The notes below the pieces were generated by a model, which worked only from the letters and a program-made list of their open reading frames with translations, was not told where the DNA came from and ran no database searches. A DNA stretch of 64,000 nucleotides, from NCBI GenBank assembly GCA_004194705.1, contig SADC01001313.1:1-64000 (forward strand), written 5' to 3'. The position numbers and the translations under genes were made by a program. This DNA comes from Ditylenchus dipsaci. Lineage: Eukaryota > Nematoda > Chromadorea > Rhabditida > Anguinidae. Shown piece by piece: positions 42,284-55,628 of the stretch. Each line of letters begins with the position of its first letter. Within the stretch, counting starts at the first letter, position 1.

Positions 42284-43534
42284 TCGAGGTTCGACTGTAA
42301 TGTAAAGATTTCAAAGTCGAAACTTTGTTTTAATTGGGCTACTCTTCAAGAATCGCAATGATCTAGTCTTTTCAGTTTTGCTAAATAGCCAGTGAAATTT
42401 AGCTGCCGGGTTTCAAACGTTTTAAAACTAATTCAGTCGAATCTCTTGATTGCATGAGACTGCATTTATCAAAATTTGCAGAATTTACAGCACTCCCACA
42501 TAGTGACTATAGTAGCCTAGGTCATTAAACACAAACTCTCTAATTATGGACCAGACCTTGCTACCTCAAATTTTTCACGATATTTATTTTTAGACTCAAT
42601 TTAAAAAGCAGCCAATTCTGAGTAAGTTTACTTATTACAGACTTGCAAATTGAGAATTATTTCATTAGATATTTCATTCACATATTTGTAGTTAGTGAGA
42701 TGAGCTACAAAATCATTGGTAACTTGCTCGAGAGCAGTTTTCAAAAAAATGGGTCAAAAACACAATGCCGAAATTTTTAATTTAGAGTGGGGGGAGGGCG
42801 TGTAATAGGTAATATACGGTAGTCAATTATTAAAAAGCAGAGTTTTTCAAAACAAATTTTTCGTAGAAAATCTATTTTTCTCAAAACTGAAGTGTGATTG
42901 AAAACATTCAGCTAGGGATTCAGAAAGAGCTACCAATTTGGCACAGGATAAATAAAAAATGTGAGAAAAGGGCATCATTGAAAGTTTTTATATGACGAAA
43001 ACACTGCATCAAGCTGATTTTTTCAAAAAAAAAAAATACTGATTTCGTTCTTCTTTTATCACCTGCGCAATTCCATGTTGACCATGTTTTTTATTTTAAT
43101 AAGAATGGACAGGCAAAATTTTTTTTAGCTTGAAACACCTTCATTATTTCTAGCTCTCAAGAGAATAGTGGGCTACAAACTGCGAGTGTGACTAATTTGG
43201 CTCTTGTTTGAAAAAATAGAAATAGACAAAAATTAATTGATACTCTCGGTAAATATTTCATAAACTTGCCATTTTTCTTTTAAAAAAAATTCTGTTTTCA
43301 ACACTAGTTTTTCAGATGTTTGTTTTGGCTCTGTCTATTAATTGGTCGGAAAAGTGGACATGAACCTCAATAAAAATAAAATGGCTTATAAAAATTGGTT
43401 CCAAAAATGAAAAAAATATAGTCGAAAATAGAATTTTATAAGCAGCATTTTTGAAACCCATGAAAAAGATTTGGATATTTTCAGAAATCTTCCGACAGTC
43501 GCGTCACTTTGACCAGCGCGTTTCGTATTGTCTA

Positions 43535-43826
43535 TTTAAGGGGGGGGGGACACTTGGGGGGGGGGGGGGGGGTTTGAGAAATGGGTTTGTCAACCTGGTG
43601 AAAAACCCATAAATGGGTTGCAAAAAGATTTTAGATATAAAATTATTTATGTGATTTTATGATGGGTTTCACTAAATATTGTCGAATAATGTAGTGAAAC
43701 CATCATAAAATCACATAAATAATTTTATATCTCAAATCTTTTTGCAACCCATTTATGGTTTTCACCAGGTTGACAAACCCATTTCTCAACCCCCCCCCCC
43801 CCCCCCCCCCAAGTTCCTCCCCCTTT
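43535..43826. repeat. Hairpin bounded by long G and C runs
   Basis: TTTAAGGGGGGGGG ... ACTTGGGGG is mirrored by CCCCCAAGTTCCTCCCCCTTTAA. Arms of about 125 bases (GTTTGAGAAATGGGTTTGTC) close over TTTCACTAAATATTGTCGAA. The 16-18 base G and C runs can pair with each other or form quadruplexes. Confidence 0.75.
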
Positions 43827-43830
43827 AATA

Positions 43831-43994
43831 CAGTCCACTCTCGATACAGTGTAGCTCGCGGGGATCGAAAAATATACACTATATCGAGGTACGCTGTAAG
43901 CCAGTTGGCTCAGAGCTGACTAAATGAGGTTGAAAAAATATACACTGTATCGAGATCTACTATATCGAGGGTACACAGTATCGAGAGTTGACTG
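43831..43994. mobile_element. TA-flanked MITE, CAGTCCACTCTCGATACAG ends
   Basis: CAGTCCACTCTCGATACAGTG mirrored by ATCGAGAGTTGACTG, with TA on both sides (43,829-43,830; 43,995-43,996). Interior units repeat ATACACTATATCGAG. Inserted directly beside the G/C-run hairpin. Confidence 0.75.
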
Positions 43995-43996
43995 TA

Positions 43997-45384
43997 TAGC
44001 GAAAAAGCCTGTGCTGCAAATTGTTTTTTTCATAGGCATTTTCAGAACTTTTCAGAACAACAAAATTGATTATTTTTTTATTCCAGTACTATTCTTACGC
44101 ATTATTATCATTACTAACCAAAGTTTGTGTATTACTACCTTTGTCTATTTACATCCTTCCAAAAAACCTTTCATAGTTTGTAAAAACGCCGAAAGAAAAG
44201 CCGAAAAGAGAAAAAGACTCTTGAGAGCTGATTTGAAACAACTTGGGTTAGCAGGGAGGCAGTGTTAGAAGTGGTTTTAGTCATGGTTAGCAATAGCTTC
44301 CTTTTTTTTAAAAGTTCATTTGCTGTAGTTTATTTGTTTTATTCTACCACATTTGTCTGATTTATTTAAGTACAAGGATTTAACGTGGTTGGGTGGACAT
44401 AGTGTGAAGTAATGTGTTTCTTAGTGTGAAAGTGACTCTAGACTCTAGTTTTCAATACGTGAATATTGTGTTCAGCGCGACTTTAGAAAAAGGTGTGTTA
44501 CTGGTGAGGATCAAGCTCGCCACCACCGAGGGATGGATCTACCTGTTGTTTAACTGGTTTTCTTCAAGTATCTCAAAAATTTTGTTGTCTAAAACCTTTA
44601 AAGTAACACCCTTAACATCATTATCCTCTAAAACAGAAGACATCCAACACAAAAGTTGAAAGAAATGAATTAGTAGTATGGAAGACAATACTAAGTTAGC
44701 TTGTCAATCCTAACTCATTTAGTCATGCGCCTAACAGAAATAGAGGCGAAGCAAAACTACCCCAGCATTGGCACGGACCCAGCCCTAACCATAAACTAGT
44801 GGCCACTACTACTGATTGCCCCCATCCCATTTAACAACAATGGAACAAGAGATTTCAAACCAAAGGGGCTAAAACAACCATGTTTTTTTTCTAGGAGCAA
44901 GGCGCAAGCTGCTGCTACTGCCATTTGCAGGGAGTGTGTCTGTTTAAGGGATGGGCAATGAACACAAATGAAATGGAGTCAATTGTGGCGTTTTCATTAA
45001 AATTCCGCTTCTTAGTGCTTCTTGAAGGGGGGGGGGCTGAAACAAAGGATGTTGCTGAGAATGCTTGTTATTGCTCGGTCTGCCTATTATTTGGTATGTC
45101 AGTCTGGAGATGGGCGCTTTATTTTAGTGGATTGAAGTGAGGAATAGTTGTTTGAGCATTGTGTTGAGTAAATATGGTTAAGGTATTTTCCAGTTGTAAA
45201 CAGTTGACCAAAAGGTGTAGCAATATTTACCATAAATACCCTCAAAGTAAACCCCTATCTGCAATAATTAGGGTTGTTAATTTACGGTAATTAAATCGGT
45301 GAATTTATGGGTGCATTATCCGCTTTACTGGTAATTCACCGAATACCGGTAAATTGATTTTGATGTCGAATTTCTTATATGATA
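43997..45384. other. No gene recognised
   Basis: Several short open frames (for example 44,414-44,659) lack recognisable motifs. Could hold 5' untranslated exons of the long gene to the right; I have no evidence. Confidence 0.3.
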
Positions 45385-45935
45385 TACGAAAATTCGACGC
45401 TACTCGGTAATGCCCCCCCCCCAAAAGCTACTCGGGAATACCAACCCCCCCCCCCTGGACCCTACTCGGTTATACCCCCCCCAAAAATCAAGATTTTTAG
45501 GAGTGGTCAAACACATTTTAAGCAATAATTTCCGCATAAAAGGTCCAGAAAAGCAATTTAAAAGGGAATATGGGCTGTATTGGGAGGGGAAGGGAATAGG
45601 GGGCACTTTTTTTAGCTGCTTTACCATGTTTTTTCAACTCGGGCCGTGGCAAAATACGACTCTCTATGCATTTTATGATCAAGTGTACTTCTCGGAATCA
45701 GTCTAAGGTAAGTAGTGCGCGCATCTCTAACCAACAAGCCCCCTGCGCCCCCTTCGGGCGCAGGGGGCTTTGGGGCCTTGGAGTTGAGATGCGCCACACA
45801 TACCTGAACCTCGAAGTGACTCTGGATGCATGAGTAGCTCCTAGGACTGGGGGGGGGTATTCCCGAGTAGCACTTTTTGGGGGGGGGGCGGGTTAACCGA
45901 GTAGCGGCCGAAATTCGATAACCCTGAGTAAGTTT
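45385..45935. repeat. Inverted repeat with C/G runs and GC hairpin
   Basis: TCGACGCTACTCGGTAATGC plus C runs is mirrored by G runs and CCGAGTAGCGGCCGAAATTCG. Inside, 45,735-45,775 holds GCCCCCTGCGCCC ... GGGCGCAGGGGGC, a 13-bp perfect stem shared with the repeat at 41,573. Confidence 0.65.
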
Positions 45936-46492
45936 CGGCTCTTATCCTTTATCGCGAGCAAATTTTTTCAAGTCACTTCATACCTTATTTTTTTGAGCTC
46001 AGTCAGTTTTTATAATTTATCTTGTGTAACTCATTGGGAGCCTCAATTTGTGTTTACACGGTTAAAAATTGTTCCGAAAATGGAACTTGCAAAAAAATAA
46101 GCTTACACGTACAGCTTACGTGTTAGAAATCCTCAGTTAGAAATGTCCTGTCAAAATGTGCTAATAGAAGCCCCCTGATTTCGTGTTTTTGTTGTGTTTT
46201 TGCGTTTAAGTTTAACTTTTTGCCTTTTTTGCAACCTATATTGAATATATTACCGCAACCCTGAAATTCAACATCTTAACTTTCTTTTAAGCACAAAATT
46301 GTAATTCGAGGTGGTTTTAAAAAAATGTTTTTTAAATCGCTTCAAATCGGAGATGGTGGATTTTAGCCTTGATTTCGGGTGATTTCGTGTCCAACCCAAT
46401 TTCCCGCCAGTTTTTGCAAACTTGCAACGAAACCCTCCAATTTAACATCTTAGCTCTCTTTTTAGCACAAACACGTATAATCAAATATGCTA

Positions 46493-46730
46493 TCGTAAAT
46501 CTCTAATAGTAGCACCCCCCCCCTAATTCAAAAATCGTGTTTTGGCATTGTGTTTTAGACTCACTTTTTTAAAAACTGTCTCAGTCAAGTTACCATCCAT
46601 TTGGTAGCTCATCTCATTGGCTACAAGATGAGTGGTAACTTGCATGAAGAAGTCAAAAAGTGGGTCAAAAACGCAATGCCACAAACACGATTTTGAACGA
46701 GGGGGGGGGCTACTATTAGAGGTTTCACGG
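46493..46730. mobile_element. TA-flanked MITE of the CCGTATTT family
   Basis: Diverged ends with CTCTAATAGTAGC and its mirror GCTACTATTAGAG, TA on both sides, and inner arms shared with 22,801-23,039. A further arm fragment lies at 46,885-46,960. Confidence 0.65.
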
Positions 46731-47289
46731 TAATTATGTTGACCTCCGAATTGCGAATGAAGGTGTTGTGGGTAGGCAGGGGCAAGTAGAATAGGTGGGT
46801 GTGCCAGGAGAGTGTGTATCGTGCCAAGGAAGTATGTAGGAGTGAGAGGTGGGTAGGTAGAGTGCCAGCAGGTGGTTAGGATTTTTTTTAGCAGTCTTTT
46901 AAAACACAATGCCACAAACACGATGTTCAATTAGGGGTTCATCAGAGGAAATATGGTATTACAAGAAGCTTATTTGAAAAAAAAAGCTTTCACTTGAGGT
47001 ATTTAGGCTTGTATCATATTCGAAATCTCCATTATTAAAGCACTGAAGCATGCATAGCAAACTCAAAAAATTCTTGACAAAAAACTTCCAAATAGACGCC
47101 AAGTCAATTGGCAGGTATAAAAATAATTAGTAGGCTGAATCTCATTCTAAACCTTTATTTTGCTGTTTATTTGAATTTTTTTGAATAAGACAAGTAATTA
47201 TTAATTCAGCCGCATTGTTCTCACCAATAATTACTAACTATTACTAGAGTCAGCAAATTTTCTAAAAATTCCATCAAAAATTTATCCTA

Positions 47290-47753
47290 AGTAGTAGTCG
47301 TGGAGTGGATCAACAGACGTTGGTGTCCGGAGGGGGCGCCTCGGCCATGCTATTGCAGAAGGCATCAATGCAGCAGCCTGCACTGTCTCTCCCACCCACC
47401 ATTTTCACTGCAGTCACCATCATCAGAGACTAAAGCAGAACCAAACAAATGGCATGCTAGACACACCAAGTTAGTTTCTCGCACAAAACTGCCTTTAAAA
47501 CAAACCGAAAACCTCTAGATTTTATTTAAAATACCCTAATTTGCAGATCCTATGAACAAATAGATGTAGACGAGACTCAAGAGCTTATAGTGCTGACCAA
47601 CAGTTCTCATCGTCTAACTCTTCTTCAACGCCTAATATAGCTACTACCTCAGTTATTGTGTCTACTCGCAGCCATGTGAAGCAAGTAGCGACCAGGAGAT
47701 CGTTCCCAGCACCAGTACTGCCAAATCGTCCCCCTGCCACTCCAATGGGGTGA
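47290..47753 (+). CDS. Low-complexity exons of the long host gene (tentative)
   Basis: Two exon-like stretches: 47,290-47,515 (VDQQTLVSGGGASAMLLQ, then ETKAEPNKWHARHTK in another frame) and 47,547-47,753 after TTTGCAG (SYEQIDVDETQE, then SSSNSSSTPNIATTSV and RSFPAPVLPNRPPATPMG before a GTGAAA donor). The serine/glutamine/proline bias matches the sure exons at 58,603-61,604, so they may be earlier exons of the SPSB gene. Each stretch needs one frame change. Confidence 0.4.
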
Positions 47754-48044
47754 AAGAGTAGCTGGGTGCGACACAGAAGACTTCTACAATGATGACGATG
47801 ATTTGCTGAGTATGCCCAGCACTTCTATATTCGTAGGAGTAGGTTTTGAACATATTTTTAGGGATAGAGGTTGATAATGGACAAGATTTTTTAATTGGTA
47901 TTTTAGTTTTGAAGTTATTATTCAAAAAAATTATTTTGGCAGATTTCTAGTCGTGGTATTCAGTCCTGTTAGGGTCTGAATTTTCTATATCTCCGCAATT
48001 TCTATAATTTTGACAAAGACTGAGTTCTAGCTGAGTCAGTTATA

Positions 48045-48128
48045 CCGTATTTCTTCTAATAGTAGCCCCCCCCCTAGGAGGGCGGTTGAAAAATAGTAGC
48101 CCATGGGCTGCTATTAGAGAAAATACGG
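48045..48128. mobile_element. 84-bp TA-flanked MITE of the CCGTATTT family
   Basis: CCGTATTTCTTCTAATAGTA mirrored by CTATTAGAGAAAATACGG, TA both sides (48,043-48,044; 48,129-48,130). Shortest member, almost only the two ends. Confidence 0.8.
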
Positions 48129-49596
48129 TAGCTTCAAGAAACTTTCATAGATTTTCGACCATTTAGTAGTGAGCGGTCGTTACATACACTGATCTACTAT
48201 GCTTATTTGGTGCAATTTTTTAGTGTAGTGGTTAAGTAATTTAGGTCTTATCGAATAATGCACAATCTCAACTCCACCTTGCATCTGTTTGTTTTTGTCT
48301 TTACTTTTTTATTAGTAACTGTCTTTGAAATTAATTGCAAAGTTGCCAAATAAGCTGCTGTTGCTTCTTTATTACCTTTTTGTTTGATCTTTATTGGTGT
48401 GTGCATCATCATCATCCGCAGCTGCCACAGACAGAACCATTCTTTTCATCTCTCCGATTTTCTTCTCTTATTCAAATATCAACGTCTTCATGAGCAGCAG
48501 CAGTAGCAATTTTATATTGCTACTGCTTCCGAACATCAACAATCAACGCAAGCGATCAAGCCCTTTCAAACCAGCTAGCAAAAAAGATCTGATCCAGCAA
48601 CCCCATAGCAGCTAAGCAGTCATACACCAACCAGTTATCTGCTACTTTTAGGAAGGGGGAGTACTGCACAACTCATGCAGCAGCCACCCCTTGCATAACT
48701 GCTGCTATTAGTGCTGGCTGGTAACTGGCGGATGGTGACTCCCTATTACAAAGGGCTAAATTGGTCAATATTGCTTGACAATACATCTTTTTGTATAGAT
48801 CTATGCAGTATCAAATGGCCACCATCTTAGGTTGGATCTTTTTTGGGCTTCGACACACAAAGACTAGACGCAGGTCTATCGAAAACTGCGATTTTTACTG
48901 GCAAAACTGTTATCATACTTATCCGGGAACGAACTTGAGATTGTATAGATTGTATGGAGTGTTGATCATGAAAAAACACTGGTCTTTACCATCTTTTCAG
49001 AAATTTTCGCGTTGTTTCTGGTTGTTTTGGTTTATGATCCAAATTGCTGCTAGTATATTTCGCAGTTGTGTTTTTTTGTCTCTTGATCGCCTGATTTAAT
49101 TCCCTAATTTGCATAATAACAGAGCGTGTGAGAAGGACTTTAAATAGTTTTGGCTGTGTAATGATCAGTGTCCTACACATTTTTAGGATTGGCAAGTTCC
49201 GGAAATTGTGTATAGGGTTTGTCTCTTGTGTGTTTGAAATTGTCTGATCTCTTTTTTATTATTATCTTGCCTGAGATCGAATGGCGCAAACATTTTATCA
49301 ATATTTCTTTGCTTTGAAAATTTTGAGCAATGATCTCTTTCTGTTTTTCGAATGGTTTTTACTATGGATTCCGTGACTTCTTGTCAAAAGCAATTGTCGT
49401 TTTGACATAGTGTCAAGCTGAGTGAATCGAAGACTAAACTTTTGGGTTTTTTTTTTAGTTTTAAGACTAAGCCAGCATTGTTAAGGTAGACTCAAACATG
49501 CGGAAAAACATTATCGATTCCATCCTAATTTTCAGATCGAAAACTTTTAGGATATTGTTGGTGCTATTATGACATACCCCTCCCGAAAATCGATTT

Positions 49597-49860
49597 TTAC
49601 AGACGTGTTCCAAAAAGATTTTCAAGCAATAATTTAGCCACTGGAAGACTACAAAAGTAATTTAATAATTTTTGCAAAAAAATAAAGATGTTGAACATCG
49701 CTTTGAATACTGGACCTACCGCATAAATAAACTCTGGTGCGCATGCTTTTTTTGCATCCAGTGTCACTTTCGAGTGATTGTGTCTAAGGTATGTGGCTGT
49801 ACGCATCTCAACCCAAGCCACAAGTCCCTGCGCCTTTGAAGGGGGAGACATAATTCGAGA
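49597..49860 (-). repeat. Inverted copy of the GC-hairpin repeat
   Basis: Complement of 41,600-41,780: GATGTTGAACAT...TTGAATACTGG, GCATCCAGTGTCACTTTCGA and a decayed GC stem (AAGTCCCTGCGCCTTTGAAG). Confidence 0.55.
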
Positions 49861-50099
49861 AGTTCTCTTGATCATAAAATGCGTAAAGAGTCTCTTTTTG
49901 CAACGGCCTATGTTGAAAAACATGGTAAAACAGCCTAAATATTCTTCAAAAATGGCCCCTATTTTGTCTCTTTCCCTTCCAATACAGCCCTTGTCCTTAT
50001 AAGAATCTCTTTTCTGGTCATCTTATGGCAAAACAATAACTTTAAAACGAAACACTCTTTAAAAAGTCCTAAAACCTAGTATCGTCAAATTGATATTTC

Positions 50100-50484
50100 G
50101 GTACTAATTCGGTTTAGCCCCACACTCCCATTTTTGATTTTTATTTTTCTTTGAGTTTTATTTTTCTTGCGACAAACATCTTTCATTTATTCACATAGAT
50201 ACAAGTCAACAATTTGTGGCCATAAAAAGAACATAATATCATTTCCACCGAACTTTCGGCGCCATACAAAATCAGAGACATAGCTTTTAAAAACAGAACG
50301 ATGTGTGCCATATTCTTGCTTGTGCCTTCTCTTGAATTTCTGCCATGTTGATTCGATCGTCTGAGTGTGTGCACCAGTCTCCGGATCCACGAATTGACTG
50401 AGTGATAAAAGTTAATTGTTTAAAAAATTGTGCAAATTGAGACACGAAAGCAAAAATGGGGGTGTGGGCTAAACGAATTAGTAC
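50100..50484. mobile_element. Merlin-type transposon remnant A
   Basis: Ends GGTACTAATTCGGTTTAGCC and mirror GGCTAAACGAATTAGTAC, flanked by a perfect 8-bp direct repeat GATATTTC (50,092-50,099; 50,485-50,492). 8-9 bp duplications are typical of Merlin elements. Contains the 3' third of an ISXO2-like transposase on the minus strand. Confidence 0.88.
50183..50400 (-). pseudogene. Merlin transposase C-terminal fragment
   Basis: Starts inside the gene with [20 protein letters not shown], the end of the DDE domain of IS1595/ISXO2-type transposases (last catalytic E in TIESTW), then RRKFGGNDIMFFLWPQIVDL to a stop. The first two catalytic aspartates are missing. Same protein segment as at 60,385-60,520. 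Confidence 0.75.
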
Positions 50485-50957
50485 GATATTTCATTGTTAA
50501 GCAAAAAATTGTAGTTTGAGATTTCGTTTTGGCCACTTTTCGAAAAAATCAGGATTCCGGCGTAAAGTAAAAGTACCCGTGGAAAAAAACTCCTACGAGT
50601 CCTTTTCTCATCCCTCTGTTTCATCCCTTTTTCTATAAAGCTCGTGCGCGACTTATTTATGTACTTTTTTAAACAATATAAATGAGCTTGATATGTTCAG
50701 TCTTAGGTTGGCCAACCCGCAAACTACCTTCTTTTAAGTAGCCGAAAATTGAATATGCCTGTCCCCAATGAATTCCATTTTGTGATTTTACAAAATTATT
50801 CAAAAAAGTTCCAATATACTTTGTTGAAAATTTTTTCGAAAACAGCACACCATACTATGTCCCTTATCATTTTGCTTAAAAATTTTCATAAACATACTGT
50901 TATCAAAGTGCACCTCTCTTGCCACAGTTTAGCTAATAATCAATTGTTTTTTTTCAG

Positions 50958-51146
50958 GACCGCGTGAATATGGGCAGTGTGTACTCAATAGCTTCATCCC
51001 ACAGCAGTCACCATCACAAGACCCACGCCATACAAACCTTAACAGCACTCAACGGCCACCAAATCCAGTTGATCCACAGTCTACAACCTCAAGCCATTCT
51101 AGCAGAAGACATCATCCCAGCAGAGTCAACCGTGCTTTTGACGTTG
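50958..51146 (+). CDS. Probable 63-codon exon of the long host gene
   Basis: Between TTTTTTCAG and G|GTTTAC, 189 bases, open in two frames. One reads PQQSPSQDPRHTNLN, RPPNPVDPQSTTSSHSS; the other SSHSSHHHKTHAIQTL. The first has the same S/Q/P/N bias as neighbouring exons and is preferred. Confidence 0.4.
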
Positions 51147-51239
51147 GTTTACGATTTTTTAGATTCAAGCTAATATTCTTATATGATACTTGTCCAAAGC
51201 CACTTAAAATTATACTTTATAAACTAAAATGAGTTTAAT

Positions 51240-54200
51240 GTTTAACTCTTTAAAAATACGTTAAGTTATTTTTTTTGTCTTTTTTTCTTTTATAAGACAA
51301 AAATTAATCAATCTAAGTAGATTCTTATAAAAAAAGTAAAAAAAGACAGAGACGAAACATAATTTTCACACAACGTAGCCTACCGATTAAAAAAACTCTT
51401 TTTGATGCATGCAGAGTGGTGGTTCTAGCAAATCTGAGGATTAATGGTCTTATACAAGTTCGTTTATGACTGTTAACCTCGTTTATGTTTACGTTTATGG
51501 ACGGGGTAATTTACCGATGGTGAATTTACCGTCGCCCACCTACATAACAGCTGTAAGATAAAAACGAAGGACGAATTGTCACGGAGTACTAAACGGCTAA
51601 AGACGAAACGGTTGAGGACGAACAGCCCTGAGGACGAGATGCCCTGAGGAGGAACCGTCCATGTACCCATAAAAATATATATTAGTACATAGTGAATATC
51701 ATCAAATATCAAATACGTTTTTGAATATCTTCATGGCCAATATTGGACAAGTAAAATGTAAGAACTTTGTTAAAAAAATTAAAATCGATTTTTAAAAAAT
51801 ATACTTTTCATAAAATCACAATATGACCTAAGCCACGAACCAACCAGTAAATTATCATAGGTCGTTTTCTGAAATATTTATTACAAACGCTTTTAGAAAA
51901 AACTAAAGCTATCTTTAAACAATCATTTCCTCAAATTATTTAAAAATTTGACTTGGTCAAATCAGGTGGCGCCAAAATATTTTATTCCTTTGAAAAGCCA
52001 ACCTAAAACTCTCTCATATGCACTCAATTGACACATCTCCAATTAATTTAGCAACCGAAAAACCCAATGGTCAGTCACCTGCCCCAAATGACCTTGGCTA
52101 ACACTTCAAGGCTCTATTCTTAACATTTCTTAATTTTGAAGTTTTTTCTCTTCTATTTTTAGTTTTCTCAAGATACTTTGAAGTGTCTGTGCATTGACCA
52201 GTAGCAGAAATTTCTATTTTCGATGCCCTCATTTTTTTACTTTCACTTTCTTGTGGTTGAATGGAATTACGCTGCACTCTTTTCTTCTTCTTTAGATTCT
52301 AATTCGACGTCTGAAACTTCTCTTTCTTTAATTGCAAATCCGCTGAGCACAGCAGAAATTAGGTGAAAGTGAAAGGAAAGTAGTCACTTGGATGAAAATG
52401 CTTCAAATATTTTTAAGATGGTGTAAAATCAAAAGTTTTTTCCTTTTCTGTTTTAAGATATGTGATTTTGCGTTAGAGCTTTCTTAGGAAATGCTTGATT
52501 TGCTTAGGTATGGGATGGTGTTTACGCTTCATAGAAGGTGGCTAGGACAAAGATTTTTTTTTGCACTGAAGCAATTTTTTCGTAGGGCTAAACAAATCAG
52601 GTAAATAAAGCTGAAATTAGATCTTTAAAAAGGCTTTTTCACTTATAATATTTGACCCTTATAGGTTCTAACTAAATGTTTTTGAAAATAATCAACTATG
52701 GGACAAGATGATAGGACTGCTTAAGTGGCAGATTGAAAACCGACAAAATTGGCGCAATATTACCAGACTTGGCGACAACTTCCAGGAATAATGGTGTAAT
52801 TTGCCTGGGTCCCCCTGGGGGAGGGCAGGAGTTTTTTATGGGTATCCATTTGACCACTTTTTAGATCTTCCATCGTCGTTATTAATGAAGAAAACATGTC
52901 TTTAAATCAGGGGAGGTAACTGTACTTTTTAAAAAGATTTGTACTTTTTTCGGGACCCAAAATCTTTTTTATTTTTAAAGTTTTTAGTCAAAATATTTTT
53001 TTTCGGTGCTCGAAAATCAATAAGCACTGGATAAAATGGCAATTTCTGACAAAAAATACCAAATTGTACTTTTTTTTGGCCAACTGTACTTTTTTCGAAA
53101 TTTTGAGTTACCTACCCTGCTTTAAATCAAAATAAATTGACTTTTTGCTTTGGGGGAAAGATATAACGACCTTACTTTGTGGTATTTTGTCGGTATCTTA
53201 CATTTAATCTTGGCATTTTTAGTAATCTTTTTTTTAAGTAACAAAATTGCCAACATTGGGTCAATTTCTTTTCAGATCTTGGCGCAAATATTAATATTGA
53301 TTAATATCAATATTGACATTTAGGAAGCTAATAAAGATAATATAGTTATCTATTAAACGGAGGTTAAAGCTGTTAAGGAGATAGTCTTGACACGAAAGAT
53401 TGATCCAAGTTTTTGTTTTTTAAAATGTGGCTTTAGAGCCATATCTTGTCGACAACTTGGTGTCCGCAATGTCGGACAAACTTGTGTAGAATTAAGTGTT
53501 GAATTAGCATTATCGACATCAGAATTGAAAAATTTCTTCAAAAAATGGCCCAAGAATAGAAATGTGATAGAAAACTGATCAATTTTTTGAGGGTTTTTTC
53601 CTTTTCCATTTCAATTTTTATGGCATTTTTTGAAATAATTTGATCTGATATTAATGATGCTAATCCAACTTTTAATTTTGAACAATTTTCACCACATTGC
53701 AACACCGAACTGTCGACAAAACAAGGCTCTAAAATCACACGAAAACACAAAACTTGGAAAAATCTTTAACAGTCTCCTTAACAGCTTTCACCTCTCCTTT
53801 AAAGAATTAACTGTGAGAAATTTAAGACAACAGAACCTAATAGAACCTTGAATAAAACCTTTTATAAACTCCACCCTGTTGTTGCTTTTTCTGGCTTCTG
53901 TTGCATTCTGTTTTTAGAAAGACGTTTTCAGTTGCTAAAAATCGGTAGAACCGGTTGGATCTTACTAAACAGCTACGGATAAGATCCTGCCTAGACTGGC
54001 TACTACTGATTGTTCAAGGAAAGGGACATCTTTGTTTTGGGTACTAGATTGCGCGAGAAGATTATCAAAACAAGTAGTAGTTTTTGGAACATCTTCATTT
54101 TTCCTGAGCCTGTTTTGTTCAGATGTTAATTCCCTATTGACGGTAGTCTTTCAACTCTATTTTTGCACTTTTAAATTACTGAAAGCAGTTTAGGAAAGTT

Positions 54201-55600
54201 CAATTTGTTTTTAGAAAGAGTTTAAAGTTTTATTTTCAAGAATACTTATTAATACTTATTATTATTACTGTTTATATTGACTTTCCTGTAGGTTTTTTGA
54301 CTCTACCAGCAAATACCTCTCCCGAAAATTTTTCCTTCTGAAACTTAAGTAAAGAGTACCGAATTTATGTCCCAGATCCCGGAAAAAGTGCGTAAGACAT
54401 TTTTTTCATCTCCATCCACTATTCCTACTATCCAAAGATTTAATAATCCAATTTTAGTCATTTAGTCATTTTACGCTCAAACTGTTTATTGTTTGATCAC
54501 AAAATGTGATGATATAAAGTACAACCATAATGGTTCAAAAACACCTTGAAACATGTGTCTGACGTTCGTGTTTTGTGTCATACTGATCATTTAACTTGAA
54601 AAATAACATTTGCGCGACAAACTTCATACATACATCACAGTCAATACTCTAATCAAGAGGACATAAGGAGGCAAAACCGGTTATGAAGTGGATCTACCAG
54701 CAGATGTTTGCTTCGTCGGAGGCATAAATTATTCATATTTTCGTCGAATTGTCATCAAAAGCGAAAAAAATGAATGCATATAAAGAACGAAATTTTCAGC
54801 TGTTTACTATCAGTTAGTTCTGATAGTTTCGATTATAGCCATATAATAATCCATAGGATTTTTACTCAAACTTTTCTCTACTTTTATATAGATAGAAGTG
54901 CCCAATTTGCATTTTTTAAGACACTGCCCGATTTGTTAATTCTCTACGCTGAATAGACAAACATCTCCAATTGAATTTCAAAGTGATGCTGACCACTCAC
55001 GAATTTTACTTTCACCTCCTTGCTCAAATCATCTTAGCACCTCAACCAGTCAGACCACCAAATCAATTCCCAATGACTAGTAGTGCTTTCCCTTACTACC
55101 AAAACGAAAGTGTGCGCGTGAGGGTGGAGGCAGGGTAGAAAAGCCCTTGAAGTCAATTGCTTTCAGCATGCCTCGCATAAAGTAAATTTACACACAGAGA
55201 CAGCATGTAGGTGGTGGGCAGGTGAATAGGTGCTGTATACAATACTAGTACTAAAAATAGTCCCTCACGACACTATTTTAGTCTGCTCCCAGCATTATTT
55301 GTTTATTTTTGGTGGTGTTTGCATTTCTGTGGTTGTGTAATACACCACAATAGACTCTCCTCATTGCACTACAAAAGAGTGTGTGTGTCTGAGTGCATTG
55401 CTGCTTCGGCAGATAGCTGGCTGGTTGGTTCCAGAAAAAAGAGAATGCATTATTATTAGTAATTCTATCGTCACACTTTGCTAAAAGCTGCAATTATTGT
55501 TTTTTACTGAGATAATTTTTTGCTTTGACATTGTAATCTTGCAGATGAATGTGAAATTGTCAGCTTATAATATGTTGCTTTAGGTAACACCGATAACTCT
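51240..55600. other. Long AT-rich stretch, probably intronic
   Basis: No exon with clear splice ends, no recognised transposon. The open frames here are short and biased by A/T runs. Confidence 0.4.
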
Positions 55601-55628
55601 GGGCTGATCTTCTTCTCGACTTTTTCAA

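Noticed and set aside
48791..49099. 102-residue open frame rich in W, F and R
   Set aside because: No splice context, motif or repeat support; composition fits chance in AT-rich DNA.
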